Assembly: GCA_034431315.1 (NCBI GenBank)
Contig: DAOUDK010000082.1
Span: 1 to 45,012, forward strand
Direction of reading: 5' to 3'
Source: JAUWOY01 sp034431315
GTDB lineage: Bacteria; Chloroflexota; Anaerolineae; VGOG01
DNA length: 45,012 bases
The notes below the pieces were generated by a model. It saw only the letters and a program-made list of their open reading frames with translations, made no database searches and was not told the origin of the DNA. The position numbers and the translations under genes are program-made. Below, piece by piece: positions 24,386 through 36,600 of this stretch (positions within the stretch are counted from its first letter, which is position 1; the number at the start of each line of letters is the position of its first letter).

Positions 24386-25705
24386 ATGCGGATACTGTTT
24401 CTCACCCCTCAACTCCCCTACCCCCCCCACCAAGGGACAACCATAAGAAACTACAACATCATAGCCAACCTGGCCCCGCGCCACGAGATCCACCTGCTTT
24501 CCTTCGTGCGCTCTCAGGATGAAATCGTCAGGGCCACTCCGCTGCACCAGCATTGTTGTAGCATCGAGGCTGTTCTCGCTCCCCGCCGTTCCCCACTGAA
24601 ACGCTTCCTGTCGCTGTTCCTCTCCCCCCTGCCCGACATGGCCCTGCGCCTGCCATCGGCGGAGTTCCAGGCCAAGCTAGCCGCCACGCTGCGGCGAGTG
24701 CCCTTCGATGTGGTGCAGATCGAAGGCATCGAGATGGCGCGATATTGGATGTTGGAAGTTAGAAATTGGAGAATGGAAAGGGGAAGGGGGAAGGGGGAAA
24801 GGGGAGAATGGAAGGGGGAAAGTCGTCCATTCCCCATTCTCCATCCTCCAACCTCCATCCTCCATCCTCCAATCTCCGTATTCGACGATCACAACGCCGA
24901 GTACGTGCTGCAACAGCGAGCTTTCGAGACCGACGTCCGACAACCCAGGCGTTGGGTCGCGGCCCTGTACTCCCTCATCCAGTGGAAGAAGCTCAGCCGC
25001 TATGAGGCCATGGTTTGCCGGCTGGCTAATCGGGTGGTGGCCGTCTCCGAGGCCGACAAACGAGCCTTGCAGCGCCTGGTGCCAGGCCTTGAGGTGACGG
25101 TCGTTCCCAACGGCGTTGACGTAGATTACTACACTTCCGCTGACATTCGGCCCTCGCCACTCCCCCCTCGCTCCCTGATTTTCACAGGCAAAATGGATTT
25201 CCGCCCCAACGTGGACGCCGTCCTCTGGTTCTGTCAGGAAGTGTTGCCTCTGGTGCGAAGGGAAATGCCCGACGTGCGTTTTTACATCGTTGGCCAGAGC
25301 CCCCACCGCCGCGTTCTGCGCCTGGCCGACGATCCAGCGGTAACAGTCACCGGCTACGTAGACGACGTGCGTTCCTACATCGCCGGGGCCTGTGTTTACG
25401 TGGTGCCGTTGCGGATAGGAGGCGGCACCCGCCTCAAGGTGCTGGAGGCCATGGCCATGGGCAAGCCTATCGTCTCCACCTCGCTGGGCTGTGAGGGCTT
25501 CGAGGGACTTGTGCCTGGCCGGGAGTTGTCCTTAGCCGACAGCCCGGAAGAGTTCGCCCAGCAGGTGATTGAGCTTCTTGACGACGCCCCACGGCGAGAA
25601 AGGTTGGGCCTGGCAGCCCGGCGCTTCGTCGAGGAGCAGTACGATTGGCGGCTTATCGTCCCCAAACTAGAGCAGGTCTATGAGAAACTGGATGTTGGAG
25701 GTTAG
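24386..25705 (+). CDS. Glycosyltransferase, GT4 family (EpsH1/PEP-CTERM-like sugar transferase type)
   Basis: A 439-residue GT-B enzyme starting MRILFLTPQLPYPPHQGTT with a typical N-terminal strand-loop. Conserved parts include VVQIEGIEMARYW, FDDHNAEYVLQQRAF, the ANRVVAVSEADK segment, VVPNGVDVDYY, ILFTGKMDF-like LIFTGKMDFRPNVDAV, PDVRFYIVGQSP, and the nucleotide-sugar site VVPLRIGGGTRLKVLEAMAMGKPIVSTSLGCEG. This resembles the sugar transferases of exopolysaccharide loci. Residues about 120-164 are a heptamer-repeat insert placed between MARYW and VFDDHN, which are normally close together. The stop codon also lies in repeat DNA. ATG at 24386 is chosen; TTG one codon upstream is possible. Confidence 0.92.
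   Translation: MRILFLTPQLPYPPHQGTTIRNYNIIANLAPRHEIHLLSFVRSQDEIVRATPLHQHCCSIEAVLAPRRSPLKRFLSLFLSPLPDMALRLPSAEFQAKLAATLRRVPFDVVQIEGIEMARYWMLEVRNWRMERGRGKGERGEWKGESRPFPILHPPTSILHPPISVFDDHNAEYVLQQRAFETDVRQPRRWVAALYSLIQWKKLSRYEAMVCRLANRVVAVSEADKRALQRLVPGLEVTVVPNGVDVDYYTSADIRPSPLPPRSLIFTGKMDFRPNVDAVLWFCQEVLPLVRREMPDVRFYIVGQSPHRRVLRLADDPAVTVTGYVDDVRSYIAGACVYVVPLRIGGGTRLKVLEAMAMGKPIVSTSLGCEGFEGLVPGRELSLADSPEEFAQQVIELLDDAPRRERLGLAARRFVEEQYDWRLIVPKLEQVYEKLDVGG
24741..24877. repeat. Large heptamer-repeat hairpin inside the second glycosyltransferase gene
   Basis: A purine-rich array (GATATTGG, GTTGGAA, then GGGGAAG/GGGGAAA units) runs to about 24822. It is followed by the inverse-complement type (CATTCTC, CATCCTC, CAACCTC heptamers) to 24877. 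It is in frame and codes for WRMERGRGKGERG-like then PPTSILHPPIS-like peptides. Confidence 0.88.
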
Positions 25706-25775
25706 AAATTGGAAGTTAGATCATGGGCTCCACATCCAACCTCCAACCTCCAATCTCCAACTTCCAACTTCCATA
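25690..25775. repeat. Heptamer-repeat hairpin across a glycosyltransferase gene junction
   Basis: GATGTTGGAGGTTAGAAATT-type sequence on the left; CCAACCTCCAATCTCCAACT-type on the right. It contains the TAG stop of the upstream gene (25703-25705), the TTG start of the downstream gene (25709) and the latter's first 20 or so codons. Confidence 0.85.
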
Positions 25776-27040
25776 TCAGAACCCTACGCCAACGAATCCG
25801 CCTGCTTCTCCTGCGCCTCATACCCTATCTAACCTGGCCCCTGAAGCTGCGAAGGGGTCATCCGCTTATCGTTCGACTGAGCGCTCACGACGAAGTCCGC
25901 TCTCCATCCGTTGACCGTATCCTCCTCATCCGCCCCGACCACCTGGGCGACCTCCTCTTCACCACCCCCGCCATCAGGCTGCTGCGAGAAGCCTTCCCCC
26001 AGGCTCGCATCACCTGCCTGGTCGGCCCCTGGTCAAAAGCCGTCATCGAGAACAACCCCCACATTGACGAAATCGCTCTCTGCCCCTTCCCCGGCTTCAC
26101 CCGGCGGAAAAAGCGATCCGTATTCGAACCTTATGTCACGCTTCTCCGATACGCCAGACAGTTGAGACAACAAGAATTCGACTTAGCCGTCGTTCTCCGC
26201 TTCGACCACTGGTGGGGGGCGTTGCTGGCTTATCTAGCCGGCATCCCCCGCCGAGTAGGCTACGACATCGCCGAAGTTCGGCCTTTTCTGACCGACGTCG
26301 TGCCCTATTCATCCGGGCGCCATGAGGTGGAGAAGAATCTGGCTTTGGTGGAGAGGGTTTCGAGTTTCGGGTTTCGGGTTTCGGGTTGCAGGCCTGTCCT
26401 GAGCCATGCCCTGAGTGTAATCGAAGGGGTGGCCGAAGGATCGCGGGTTGCAAATTGGCCGCTGGAGTTCAATTTAACCGCTGAGGATAAGGAGTTCGCT
26501 GAAGACTATTTGATGAGGCATGGTGTTGAAGATGGCGATTTGTTGATCTGCATTCACCCTGGGGCCGGAGCACCGGTCAAGCTGTGGAGAAACGAAGCGT
26601 GGGCTCAGGTGGCCGATACCCTGGCTCAACGGTACGGAGCCAGGGTCATTCTGACTGGTTCGGCGGAGGAATCGCCCTTGTGCAGAGCCATCGCCGAAGG
26701 GATGACCACCAAGCCCATCGTGGCCGCTGGGGAGACGAGTTTGGGAGGGCTGGCAGCCATCATAGCTCGCTGCCGATTGGTGCTGGGGGTGGACAGCGGG
26801 CCTCTGCACCTGGCCGTGGCCCTGGGCATCCCGACGGTGCATCTTTTCGGCCCTGTGGACAGCCGCGCCTTCGGCCCCTGGGGCAACCCGGCCCGTCACA
26901 TCGTCGTCACCTCTGGCATGGACTGCATCCCCTGCAACCGCCTCGACTACCTCCCCGCCGAGCTGCACCAGCACCCCTGCGTGCGAGACATCACCGTAGA
27001 GCAGGTGCTGGAGGCAGCGGAAAGGGCGGGGAGTCTTTGA
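25709..27040 (+). CDS. Glycosyltransferase family 9 (heptosyltransferase-like)
   Basis: 443 residues in the only available start, TTG at 25709. The first 22 residues (PHPTSNLQSPTSNF) are repeat-derived, so a non-standard start further in is possible. The GT9 core begins DRILLIRPDHLGDLLFTTPAIRLLREAFP, as in ADP-heptose:LPS transferases, and continues ITCLVGPWSKAVIENNP. The C-terminal half has LICIHPGAGAPVKLWRNEAWAQVA, VILTGSAEE, CRLVLGVDSGPLHLAVALGIPTVHLFGP and DCIPCNRL. Residues about 216-250 (VSSFGFRVSGCRPVLSHAL...) are a second repeat insert. It probably acts in the same glycan pathway as its neighbours; the sugar need not be heptose. Confidence 0.93.
   Translation: MEVRSWAPHPTSNLQSPTSNFHIRTLRQRIRLLLLRLIPYLTWPLKLRRGHPLIVRLSAHDEVRSPSVDRILLIRPDHLGDLLFTTPAIRLLREAFPQARITCLVGPWSKAVIENNPHIDEIALCPFPGFTRRKKRSVFEPYVTLLRYARQLRQQEFDLAVVLRFDHWWGALLAYLAGIPRRVGYDIAEVRPFLTDVVPYSSGRHEVEKNLALVERVSSFGFRVSGCRPVLSHALSVIEGVAEGSRVANWPLEFNLTAEDKEFAEDYLMRHGVEDGDLLICIHPGAGAPVKLWRNEAWAQVADTLAQRYGARVILTGSAEESPLCRAIAEGMTTKPIVAAGETSLGGLAAIIARCRLVLGVDSGPLHLAVALGIPTVHLFGPVDSRAFGPWGNPARHIVVTSGMDCIPCNRLDYLPAELHQHPCVRDITVEQVLEAAERAGSL
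26357..26455. repeat. GGGTTTC heptamers plus GGCCTGTCCTGAGCC unit inside the GT9 gene
   Basis: Four tandem (G/A)GTTTCG-type heptamers (26359-26386) are joined to a palindromic unit of the GGCCTGTCCTGAGCC...ATCGAAGG type and a degenerate tail. The block keeps the frame and adds about 33 residues between the N- and C-terminal GT-B halves. Confidence 0.75.
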
Positions 27041-27065
27041 CCGCTGGAACAGATCATAGTATAAT
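27037..27065 (+). promoter_or_regulatory. Promoter upstream of the small charged protein
   Basis: TTGACC (27037-27042), a 17-base spacer and TATAAT (27060-27065). The -35 box overlaps the TGA stop of the GT9 gene. The next start codon is 67 bases downstream. Confidence 0.85.
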
Positions 27066-27131
27066 TACCTTGCCAACAAAGAGTTCCTCATTACTCGTTG
27101 ACTCGTTACCCATCACTGGGAGGTGAGAAGC

Positions 27132-27368
27132 ATGACAGAGGAGAAGGAGTTCGCTTTCGAGGACTGGCTGGCTGAGGGCATCAAGGGCTTCAGAGGGTGC
27201 TACAAGAAGCATCCGGCACTCCTACCCGAGGAGTTCCGCCAGCACACTAAAGCCGCTCATCGGGAGATGCTACTGGCCATGCGCAGCCTGCTCAATGCAG
27301 CCATCGAACACACCGAAGAAAAAGAAGAAAAATCCAAAAAGAAAGCCACGAAGATCGAGGTGGAATAG
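27132..27368 (+). CDS. Small charged protein of unknown function
   Basis: 78 residues from ATG at 27132, preceded by GGGAGGTG at good spacing; GTG at 27123 lies inside that site. The protein is predicted helical, with FEDWLAEGIKGFRGCYKK, HPALLPEEFRQHTKAAHREMLLAMRSLLNAAIE and a C-terminal run of alternating Lys and Glu (EEKEEKSKKKATK). There is no signal peptide, membrane helix or known motif. The layout (helical core with a charged tail) recalls small conserved proteins in Chloroflexota genomes, but this could not be checked. It has its own promoter, so it is likely expressed independently of the glycosyltransferases. Confidence 0.75.
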   Translation: MTEEKEFAFEDWLAEGIKGFRGCYKKHPALLPEEFRQHTKAAHREMLLAMRSLLNAAIEHTEEKEEKSKKKATKIEVE

Positions 27369-27619
27369 CATAGCGCAACGCAGCCGCAACCAGACTCCCG
27401 TGTGTGTCATTGCGAGGAAGCGGAGCGACGAAGCAATCCCCACCGCGTTCACCCAAGATATTAGAGACCCTCATGGCAAACCATTGCTGCACACTGTCTC
27501 CAACAGTCGAACCATATCCTGTAACGCCCAGAGCAGCAACAGATCAGGGTTGGTATGCCCTGGTAGTTGCCGCTCGTTTGTTTTCCACTGGTTGGCCTTA
27601 AGTTGAAAGGAGGCATAGC
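27369..27619. other. Intergenic region with half MITE
   Basis: Positions 27405-27440 hold the left half of the CATTGCGAG MITE-like element (TGTCATTGCGAG through GAAGCAATC), but no right end. The rest shows no gene, no clear promoter and no terminator. GAAAGGAGG just before 27620 is the ribosome-binding site of the giant gene. Confidence 0.7.
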
Positions 27620-30600
27620 ATGAAGCGCTCACGTTCCCTCAATCCGCTGTTCATCATCTTGTGCGCCCTCACCCTGGCGCTGGTGGTCTACCCCGCTATC
27701 ACGTCGGCGCAACCCAATGGCCTGCAAGCAGCCTGGGAGCGCGCCCGCGAAGCCGGCGCCTACGACTTCATCGCTGACATTGAGCAAACGCTCATCCCCC
27801 GCCCGCTGCCCAGCATGATCGGGCAGACGGACCAACGGGTGGACATGCGCATTGAGGGCGAGGTGGCCTCGCCCGACTACGCCCGCCTGCAACTCCGCTT
27901 TGAAGGGGGCGGCCTGGACGCCCCGCCGCTGGAGTTGATTCAAGATGGGGCCGAGACCTATTTGCTCAAGGACGGCGAGCATATACCGGTGGAGAACCCC
28001 GCCGGCCTCTCCTCCCCCACAGCCGACTACCTGGGCTACCTGGCCGCCGCCGAGAACATACAATCTCTCCCCTCCCCTGAAATCGGGGGAGGGGCCGGGG
28101 GCCGTTACGCCTACGACATCAACGGCCACCGCTTTGCGGAATACGTGCGCGACCAGATGGAGGAGCAACTCAGCAGCGAGTTGCCGCCCGATGTGACCCT
28201 GTCGCTGTCCCCCCTGCTTCAGCGCATGACCGGCCACGGCGAGCTCTGGGTAGACGCCAATGGCCTGCCCCGCCGCCAGGTAGTGGACCTGGAGATTCCG
28301 GAGATCACCCAGGAGTACGATGCCCGGATTCACCTGGTGGTGGACTTCGATTTCGGACAGGCGGCTGCTGCACTCAGCGCGTCATCACTGTCCAATATCC
28401 AATACCGAATACCCAGCATCCCAATATCAGATGCCTTATCCCTCCTCCTCTGCCTCGCTCTAGCCACCGCCCTCATCACCTCCGGTCGCCGCCGATGGGT
28501 GTACGCCGTCATCGCCGTCACCGTCAGTGTCATCATGGTAGCCTCGCCGCTGCTCCAGGTAGATAGGATCGTGCGATTCCAGGCGCGCCTGGCCGAAGCT
28601 GCCGAATCCACCCAATCCATCGCCGAAGCCCTGGGCTTGGATACCACAGCCCCCGAAGAACACCAATCACCAATACCCAATACCCTTTCTCCATCCCTCA
28701 ATCTACAACTCGCGGCTCAAGACCCGCAATCCCAATGCGGCTCCGGCGCCCCCGGCGAAGACACCGACAACGACGGCCTGGACGACGTCACCGAGTACTG
28801 CCTGGGCACCGACCCCTATTACGGGGACAGCGACCGGGACATGATCACCGACACGCTGGAAATAGCGGGCTTTGACTTTGGCGGCCGCACCTGGCCCAGC
28901 GATCCTTTCAAACCCGACTCCAACAACGACGGGCTGGCAGACATGTCCGAATGGCCCGCCCCGGTAGGGGAGGCTCCCAATTTCGATGATGTGGACGACT
29001 GGGACCCTGATGGCGACGGCGTGCCCAACCTGTGGGACGCGGACAACGACGGCGACAACGTGCCCGATAGCCTCGATCTCTCTCCCTTTTCCCGAACCGA
29101 TTACACCGATACCTTTGCGCTGACCACCCAGGGGGGCAGTTTTGGTGGCTATCAATACATCGAAGTTCAACTGCAACCCCAAAACCAGGACCATCTGCGC
29201 TACACCACCACTTCGCTGGACTGGCCCCACGATGAAAAAGGCCAAATACAAGACCTGGACGATTCGACGGATGATTTGCGCCTGATTCCGATGCTCAAAA
29301 TCCTCACCAACCAGCCGCCCGATACAGAGCTGGCCCGCAAGTACGGCGTCTCCACGTTCGAGAATGACGACGGCAGCTACGATCTCTATGCGCCCCTGAT
29401 GCCGGTGGGCGACGGAACGCAGATCGTGGCCTTCTACAGCAAAGTCGCCTATGGTCCCGATGAGCTGGCCGACATTCGCTGGGAGAGCGCCCAGATGATC
29501 TGGATGGTGCAGGCGGACACAAATAGGTATGGAGGCTCCACCATCATCCAGACGTATGCGGAGGGGGCAGTGCGCGTCACCGGCCTCCAAATCACCAAGA
29601 GCCAGGATTCTGAAAGCGCCATCCTGGGCACGCCTGACTCCCCTGAGGACGACCAGCAGCTCTTTAACGTGCTCTTCGGCCTCAGCGCCACTTTCTTGAA
29701 CAATCAGACCCCCGATTTGCAGACTGTCCACCAGCGCTTTGACAACCCCAACACCGACATCGTGGAAACCTGGGGAGTTCCGTCGCAGGACGTGGCCATA
29801 GACCTCGCCGCCTACGGCCACACAGACGAGGGGCTGGCCGATCTGAGAACGCGCATCCCGCAGTTCCTGGATCAGTACCCCACCGACAGCACCCCTTCGC
29901 TGATTATCGCTCTCCAGGAAGAGGTGGGTCTGTACAGCATAGACTACCTGGAGCAACTTCAGCCCGCCGCCAGCTTCAACATCAACCTGGAAACGGTGGA
30001 CATGGGCAGCCAGCGCAGCCTCAAGCGCGTCAGCTACCGGTACGAGAGCGACGGCTGGGAAGCCGTGTCTCTGGAAGATACGCTGGCGATGGTGCAGGAG
30101 CGCTACGACGACCTCTCCGGGACGCTGGCGGACTTGCACGCCCAATATCCAGAGCTGACCGAACACGATCTGGAGGGGACGCTTTTCCTCTTTTACTCTG
30201 TTTCGTACGTGGGACAGACCCGTGTGATTGCCATCAACGGCCAAGTCATTGCGCCGGAGCAACGGCCGGACCGCAAAGTCTATGACCAATACAACCAACC
30301 GGCCGATACGCTGCTGGCCTACCTGATCGAAGCGGTCGAGTTAGGCGAACCCGGCGGCGGGCTGCGGATTGGCGCCGACCAGGCTCAAACCTGGACCTAC
30401 CAGCGCGATAACGAAGAGTTATCCAGCGACCTGGGAATTGGTGGCGTGGCGGCTGATTTCTATGACTTTGGCAAGAGCCTGTTGCCAGATGACAAGGCCC
30501 GCTTCATCGCCAACTCAGTACTCAAAAGCGTAAAGACTACCTTGGCTATTCTGACGGCCGTGCAATGCATCCAGTGGGCCACCAGCGGCCGGTACTTCGG

Positions 30601-33600
30601 CGTAACCGGCTGGACCAAGGCTAGCAGAAGCTTTGGCTGGGCTTCCCGGATGAAACTGTCCATCCGGATACTAGGGGCTATTGGCCTGATCATTTCCTTG
30701 GCCGTCATCTGGGTTCAATTCGGCCTGATCACCGATTGGAACAACCCCCTGGCTGTCAAACAGACGGTGACTTACGCCGTTGTGGCGACAGTCTTCACCG
30801 TCCTCCTCTTTATCATCAGCCTCAACCCCATTGGCGCAATCCTGGTCATGATTCTCGTTCTGGTAGACCTGATCGTCTACTTCGCCACCGGGGGCGAACT
30901 GAGCATCATGGCAAAGGCTATCACGGCAGTGGCCGAATTCTTCTACGAGGTAAACGAGCTCACCTATCTGGACGACGCCGATTTTGTGAGCTTCGACACC
31001 GCCCTGGTGAATCCAGAGATGGGCCTGATCAAGGGTAGTCGCCTCCAGGTCGCTGCCAAGTTTGTGGGCGACATAGGGTGGACCAGTGATGGCACTATAG
31101 GTGACGTTGAGGATAGCTACGTCTACGGCCAGTTTAGAGGCAGTGCCATAGGAGCCACGGCGGCCGACAAGAATAGCGGTAAAAGCTGCTCCAGACGTGG
31201 TGATTGCAGCAACGACGTCAAAGTGGAGTACCTGCTCAATCAGGACAAGCGGAATGTTCAATTCAACGTGGAGGCCTTCGTTCGTGCCAAGGTTTACTAC
31301 GAAGAATGTTACTTGGGCGGCCTCTTGCTCAACCTCTGGTGCGATCGCGAGTCCCAATACCATGACCTGCCGGAAGACCTGGACGAAGAGGATCAATGGG
31401 GCCCCATGACCTTCTATCTGGACGTGCTGCCGGATAGCCTGGAAGGGCTGTGGAACTGGAGCGAGATCACCAACCCCGACTGGGACGGCGATGGCCTGCC
31501 CGATAACCAGGAGGCCAGCCTGGTCACCTACTCCGACAATTGGGACAGCGACGGCGACGGCCTCTCCGACAAATTCGAATTCGACTCCCAGGAGAGCCTG
31601 GGTACCCATCCCCTTAACGCAGATACAGATGACGACGACCTCTCCGACGGCTTCGAATTCCACATCGGCACCCGCATTGACAATCCCGATTCGGACGGCG
31701 ATGGCCTGACCGATGGGGAAGAGGTCTACCACCAGGCGGCGGGCGGTCAGTGGGTGGGTGGCTGGGAGGTCTCCCTGCCGGGCAGCGTGCAGACAGCGTG
31801 GGTCTTTTCCAACCCGCTGGACGCCGACGCGGACGCTGATGGCCTGGATGACTTCACCGAACGCGCCAACAGCACCAGCCCCTATGCCTACAACGATGCG
31901 CCGCTCCTGACCCTGGATGCTGACCCACTGGCCGTTAATCCCAACGGCGCCATCGGCGCCTACGTCGAGCCAGGGGACACGGTCGTCATGACGCTGACCC
32001 TGGATAGCGTCGGCCCGCGCCCCGTCACCTCCACGCTCACCCTTTGCCTGCCCGACTTTCTCACCGACCTCCAGGGCGGCGACCTGCGCGGCGACCGCAA
32101 TCCGCCCCGCCAACCCGCTCCGGACTGCAACGGTTTCCAGTGGTCCTTTGACGGGGAATACACCCTCCAGCTCTGGGAGACGGTCAGCACCACCGTCACC
32201 ACCACGGTCGAGTCCGGCTTGAGTGCCTCTGTGTCCGACGAGGCTGTTGCCAGCCTGCCCTACCAGGTCCGCGATGAGCCGGAGGACATCACCACCCGCG
32301 TCCCGGTCGTGGTGGACGTGGACAACCCAGAGGCGGCTATCGTCGCACCGGCCGATGGCGCACTGCTGGGCGGCGGCATCAGCTCTTACGTCATCGGCGG
32401 TTCGGCCAACGACGCCACCAGTTGGGTCACTCGCGTGGACCTGGCCCTACCCGTCGTCGGGACGGTGACCGCCGAAGGTATCAGCCCTTGGGCCTACACC
32501 TGGGAGCTGCCCGCCGACGACGTGTATGTCCTGACGGCTACGTCCTACGACCATCTGGGCCACGCCAGCACGCCCGCCACCGTGCAGGTTACGGTGGACA
32601 ACACCGCGCCCGAAGTTGACCTGGACCTGGCCGATGGCGGCTACTTGAGCGGTCAGAGCGGCAAGGTCATCACCATCAACCTGACCGGCAGCGCCAGCGA
32701 CAACCTATCCGGGCTGACCCGCGTGCAAGTAAGCACCGACGGCAGGCCCTGGCGCGAAGTATGGGCAGTTGGCGGCTACCCTCTGGCCGCCAACTGGAGC
32801 ACCGATTGGACGCTGCCCGACGAGGAATCCGCCCAGGGCAAGCACACCGTGTCCGTGCGGGCCTTCGATCAGGCGGGCAACGAGAGCGACACGCTGGAGC
32901 GCACGATTATCGTGGACGTGGTGCCGCCGACCGACGAGTTGACCAGCCGCACCTACCTGAGCAACCCGCCCCACAACCCGACCGGCCAACTCCTCACCTT
33001 CCACGGCGTGGCCAACGACGCCGGCAACGTGCCGCAGCCCTCCCGCCCGGCCGAACTGGTGGGCGAGCTCGACGGCATCAGCGACGCCACTATCTGGCTG
33101 GGGCTGTCCTCCATTGACGAGAACGACGCTGGCGTCCAGGTGGCCTGGTTGGGCGACTACAACGGCGACCGCCTGGCAGACCTGGCGGTGGGCCTGCCCG
33201 CCGCGGCAGATGGCGACGGCCAGGTCACGGTGGTCTACGGCCGCGCTGGGGGATGGCAGGTGCCCTCCGATCTTGAGATGCTGGCCGAAAGCCGCACCTC
33301 CTTCGTGGGAGAGACAGGGGCCGGGATCGGCGGCTCCCTGGCCGCAGCCGGCGATGTGGACGGCGATGGCTTCAACGATCTGCTCATCGGCGACGCCGCC
33401 AACGACCGCATCTACCTGGTGTTTGGACGCCCCAGCCCGTTGGGACGAAACTTGCTGCTGGATGAGCCACAACCGGCCATCTGGTCGGTGCTCACCGCGC
33501 CGGATGGCGAACAGATCGGCGAGTGGTTGGGCGCAGCCGGAGACGTCAACGGCGACGGCTACGACGACCTGCTGATTGGCGCCACTGGTGCAGAGGGCAA

Positions 33601-36600
33601 AGCCTACCTGCTATTGGGACAGTCCCCCCCGTGGTGGGAGACGGTGGAACTGGCCGTGCACGCCGCCGCAGTCATCAGCACCGACGCGGCCGGCGCCCGC
33701 CTGACCGGCGTGGGCGACATGGACAACGACCAGAACGACGAGTTCGCCGTGGCCGATGGAAACACCGTCCATCTCTTCGAGGGGCGGGGCGACTTCGCTC
33801 CCCGCGCTGGCCAATCGCTGGCCCTGGACGATGCCATTTCCACCTTCGCCAGCAGCGACGTCCGTCCAGCGGTGGCCGCGCTGGGCGACGTGAACAACGA
33901 TCAAATGGCCGACTTCATCTACGCCAATGGGGATCAGCCCCAGGTGGTGTTCGGAGACGAGAATCAGACCTGGACCGTCCAGGCCATCACCGGCCACACG
34001 CCCGCGCCCTCTGGCTTCCTGGCCGCCCCCGGCGATGTGGACGCCGACGGCCTGGACGACCTGCTGATCGGCAACGCCGACGACGACGCCTATCTGATCC
34101 TGGGCAAAGACCTCGACACCGTCGAGGCCACCCTCACCGGCGTCGAGACCGCTGCTTCCGCCCCCTACGCCGCCGGCGCCGACATCAACAGCGACGGCTC
34201 CTCCGATCTGCTGCTGGTGCCCACCGAAGCAGCCGCCGCCGACAAGGGACTGGCCCGTCTCAGCTTTGGCGAAACCCCTTATGTCAGCCCACAATCCCTG
34301 CCCGTCGCGCGTATCAATAATACCCAATACCCAATACTCAATACTCAACACGCCCTCCTAGCCACAGCTTATGTAGACGACGACGGCTGTGGCGGCCAAT
34401 CCCCCTGCTACACCACCATCCAGGCCGCCATTGATGCCGCCGGCGCCGGTGATAATACCATCAACGTGTTGCCCGGCGTCTACGCCGCCTTCACCATCAG
34501 TGGCACTGGCAAAAACAACCTGACCGTGAGCGGCGTCCACCCCGACGCAGTCTTCGTAGACGGGGCAAGCGGCGTCCACGCAGTGAAAATCCAAAACGCT
34601 ACCGGCGTCACCCTCGAAAAACTGACCCTGCGGGACGCCGACTATGGCGTGCACCTGGACGGTGCTGGCGTGGGCGGTTATGACGACCCATCGCTAATCA
34701 CCACTCTCCAATCGCTGCTGATCTACGACTTTGGCCAGCACGCCGTGTACATGGATCGTACCAGCTCAGCCAGCCTGGCCCATTGCACCATCGCAGGCGG
34801 GGATAACCATATTGAAGTCTACGGCGACCCGGCCTTTGAAGCCAATTGGGCTGTGTCAATGGCTGGCCAAGCGGCCACCAATGGCGGCGGAGGAATCGTC
34901 GCCGGCGAGGGGAAACTCTACACCTTGCCCGGTGACGGCAGCGACGCGTTTTACCGTTACGAACCGCTTACGAGTAACTGGGCGACGCTGGCTTCCGTGC
35001 CGGTTCCCATCTACACGGGCAGCGCGGCGGCGGCTGGCGGCGACGGAAACCTCTACGTGCTGCCTACCTCCCACTGGTCCGCATTGGGCAGCGGGGCCAG
35101 TTCAGGTGTAAACGACGTGGCAATTGCACCCAATGGCGACCTGTATGTGACAGGCGGGTTCAATCAGGCCGGAGGTGTAAGCGCGAGCTGTGTTGCCCGT
35201 TGGGATGGCACCACTTGGGCAGCCCTGGGCAGCGGGTTGACCAACAGTTCGCCCGGCGACCTAGGAGGGATGGCCATCGCGATTGCGGATGATAGCGCTG
35301 TGTACGTTGGGGGGGTTTTTGACACAGCCGGTGGCAACAGTGCCAACAACGTTGCCAAATGGAATGGTTCCAATTGGACAGCCCTGGGCGCCGGGTTACC
35401 CGACCCTGTCCACGCGATCGCTGTGGATTCCAATGGGACAGTGTATGCCGGGAACAACTCAACCACCCTCGGGGGCTACGACCCGGATTTCAGGCTGGCT
35501 AAATGGAATGGAAGCGGGTGGACCAACATGATAACCGACGATAACGACCATATTGCGGCCCTTGCGATTGATGAGAATGATAACGTCTATGTGGGCGGGT
35601 ATCTCAATATCTCGACAAGTAGCGGGAATGCCCGCAACATTGCCAGGTGGAATGGCAGCAATTGGGAAAAGTTAGGCGCCGGGGTGAATAGCGGTGTTGA
35701 AAGCGTTGCAATTGGTGAGGATGGGGATGTTTACGTGGGAGGAGGGCATATAACCGAGGCGGGTAGTGTAAGCGTAAACAACATCGCTAAGTGGAACGGC
35801 AGCAATTGGGAAGCGTTGGGAGGTGGCCTAAATGACTATGTCTTTTCCATTGCCGTGAATCATGGTTATGTGTACGCCGGGGGCGAGTTCACGCAAGCTG
35901 GAGGGAAGGCGGCGCACCGTATGGCCCGGTGGGACGGCAGCAGTTGGTTCCCCTTGAGCGACGGAGTGAGCGAGGGAGTGAGCGGCGCGTTTTACACTAC
36001 GGCGTACAGTATTGCTGTCCATGATGGCGATGTGTATGTCGGCGGAAGGTTCTCGTTGGCAGGTAGCATCGCGGCAAACCACATCGCGCGCTGGGAGTAT
36101 GATCTTTACCGTTACAACGTCCCCGGGAACTCCTGGGACGAATTGAGTCCCTCCCCCCGGGTGCACGCTGCGGGCGCAACCCTCACCAGCGACGGGGCCG
36201 ATTACCTTTACGCTCTGGCTGGTGGAGACACGGCTATCTTCTACCGATACGATCTCAACACCGACACCTGGCAGCAACGGGCCGATCTGCCTGGTAACGT
36301 GAACGCGGGCGGCGCCCTGGCCTGGGCCAATGGTTACGCTTACGCTTTCCGCGGCGGCGGCAGCCAGGATTTCTGCCGCTACACGCCGGGTTCCAATAGC
36401 TGGGACTGCGCCCTGGAAGACGCGCCTTGTGGCATCTACGCGGGCGCGTCGCTGGCCTGGGACGACCGCGACTGGATCTACGCTCTGGCCGGCGGCAACG
36501 GCATATACTTCCTGCGCTATTACATCCCCACCGGCCAGTGGCAAATCCTGGGCGATGGCTCCTCCGCCACCGGCGACGACGATGACACGCCCCTTGGCGT

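Noticed and set aside
28703..30298. Long minus-strand open frame opposite the giant gene
   Set aside because: It lies wholly antisense to a clearly domain-coding frame; its protein has biased composition typical of the complement of high-GC coding sequence and no recognisable motif.
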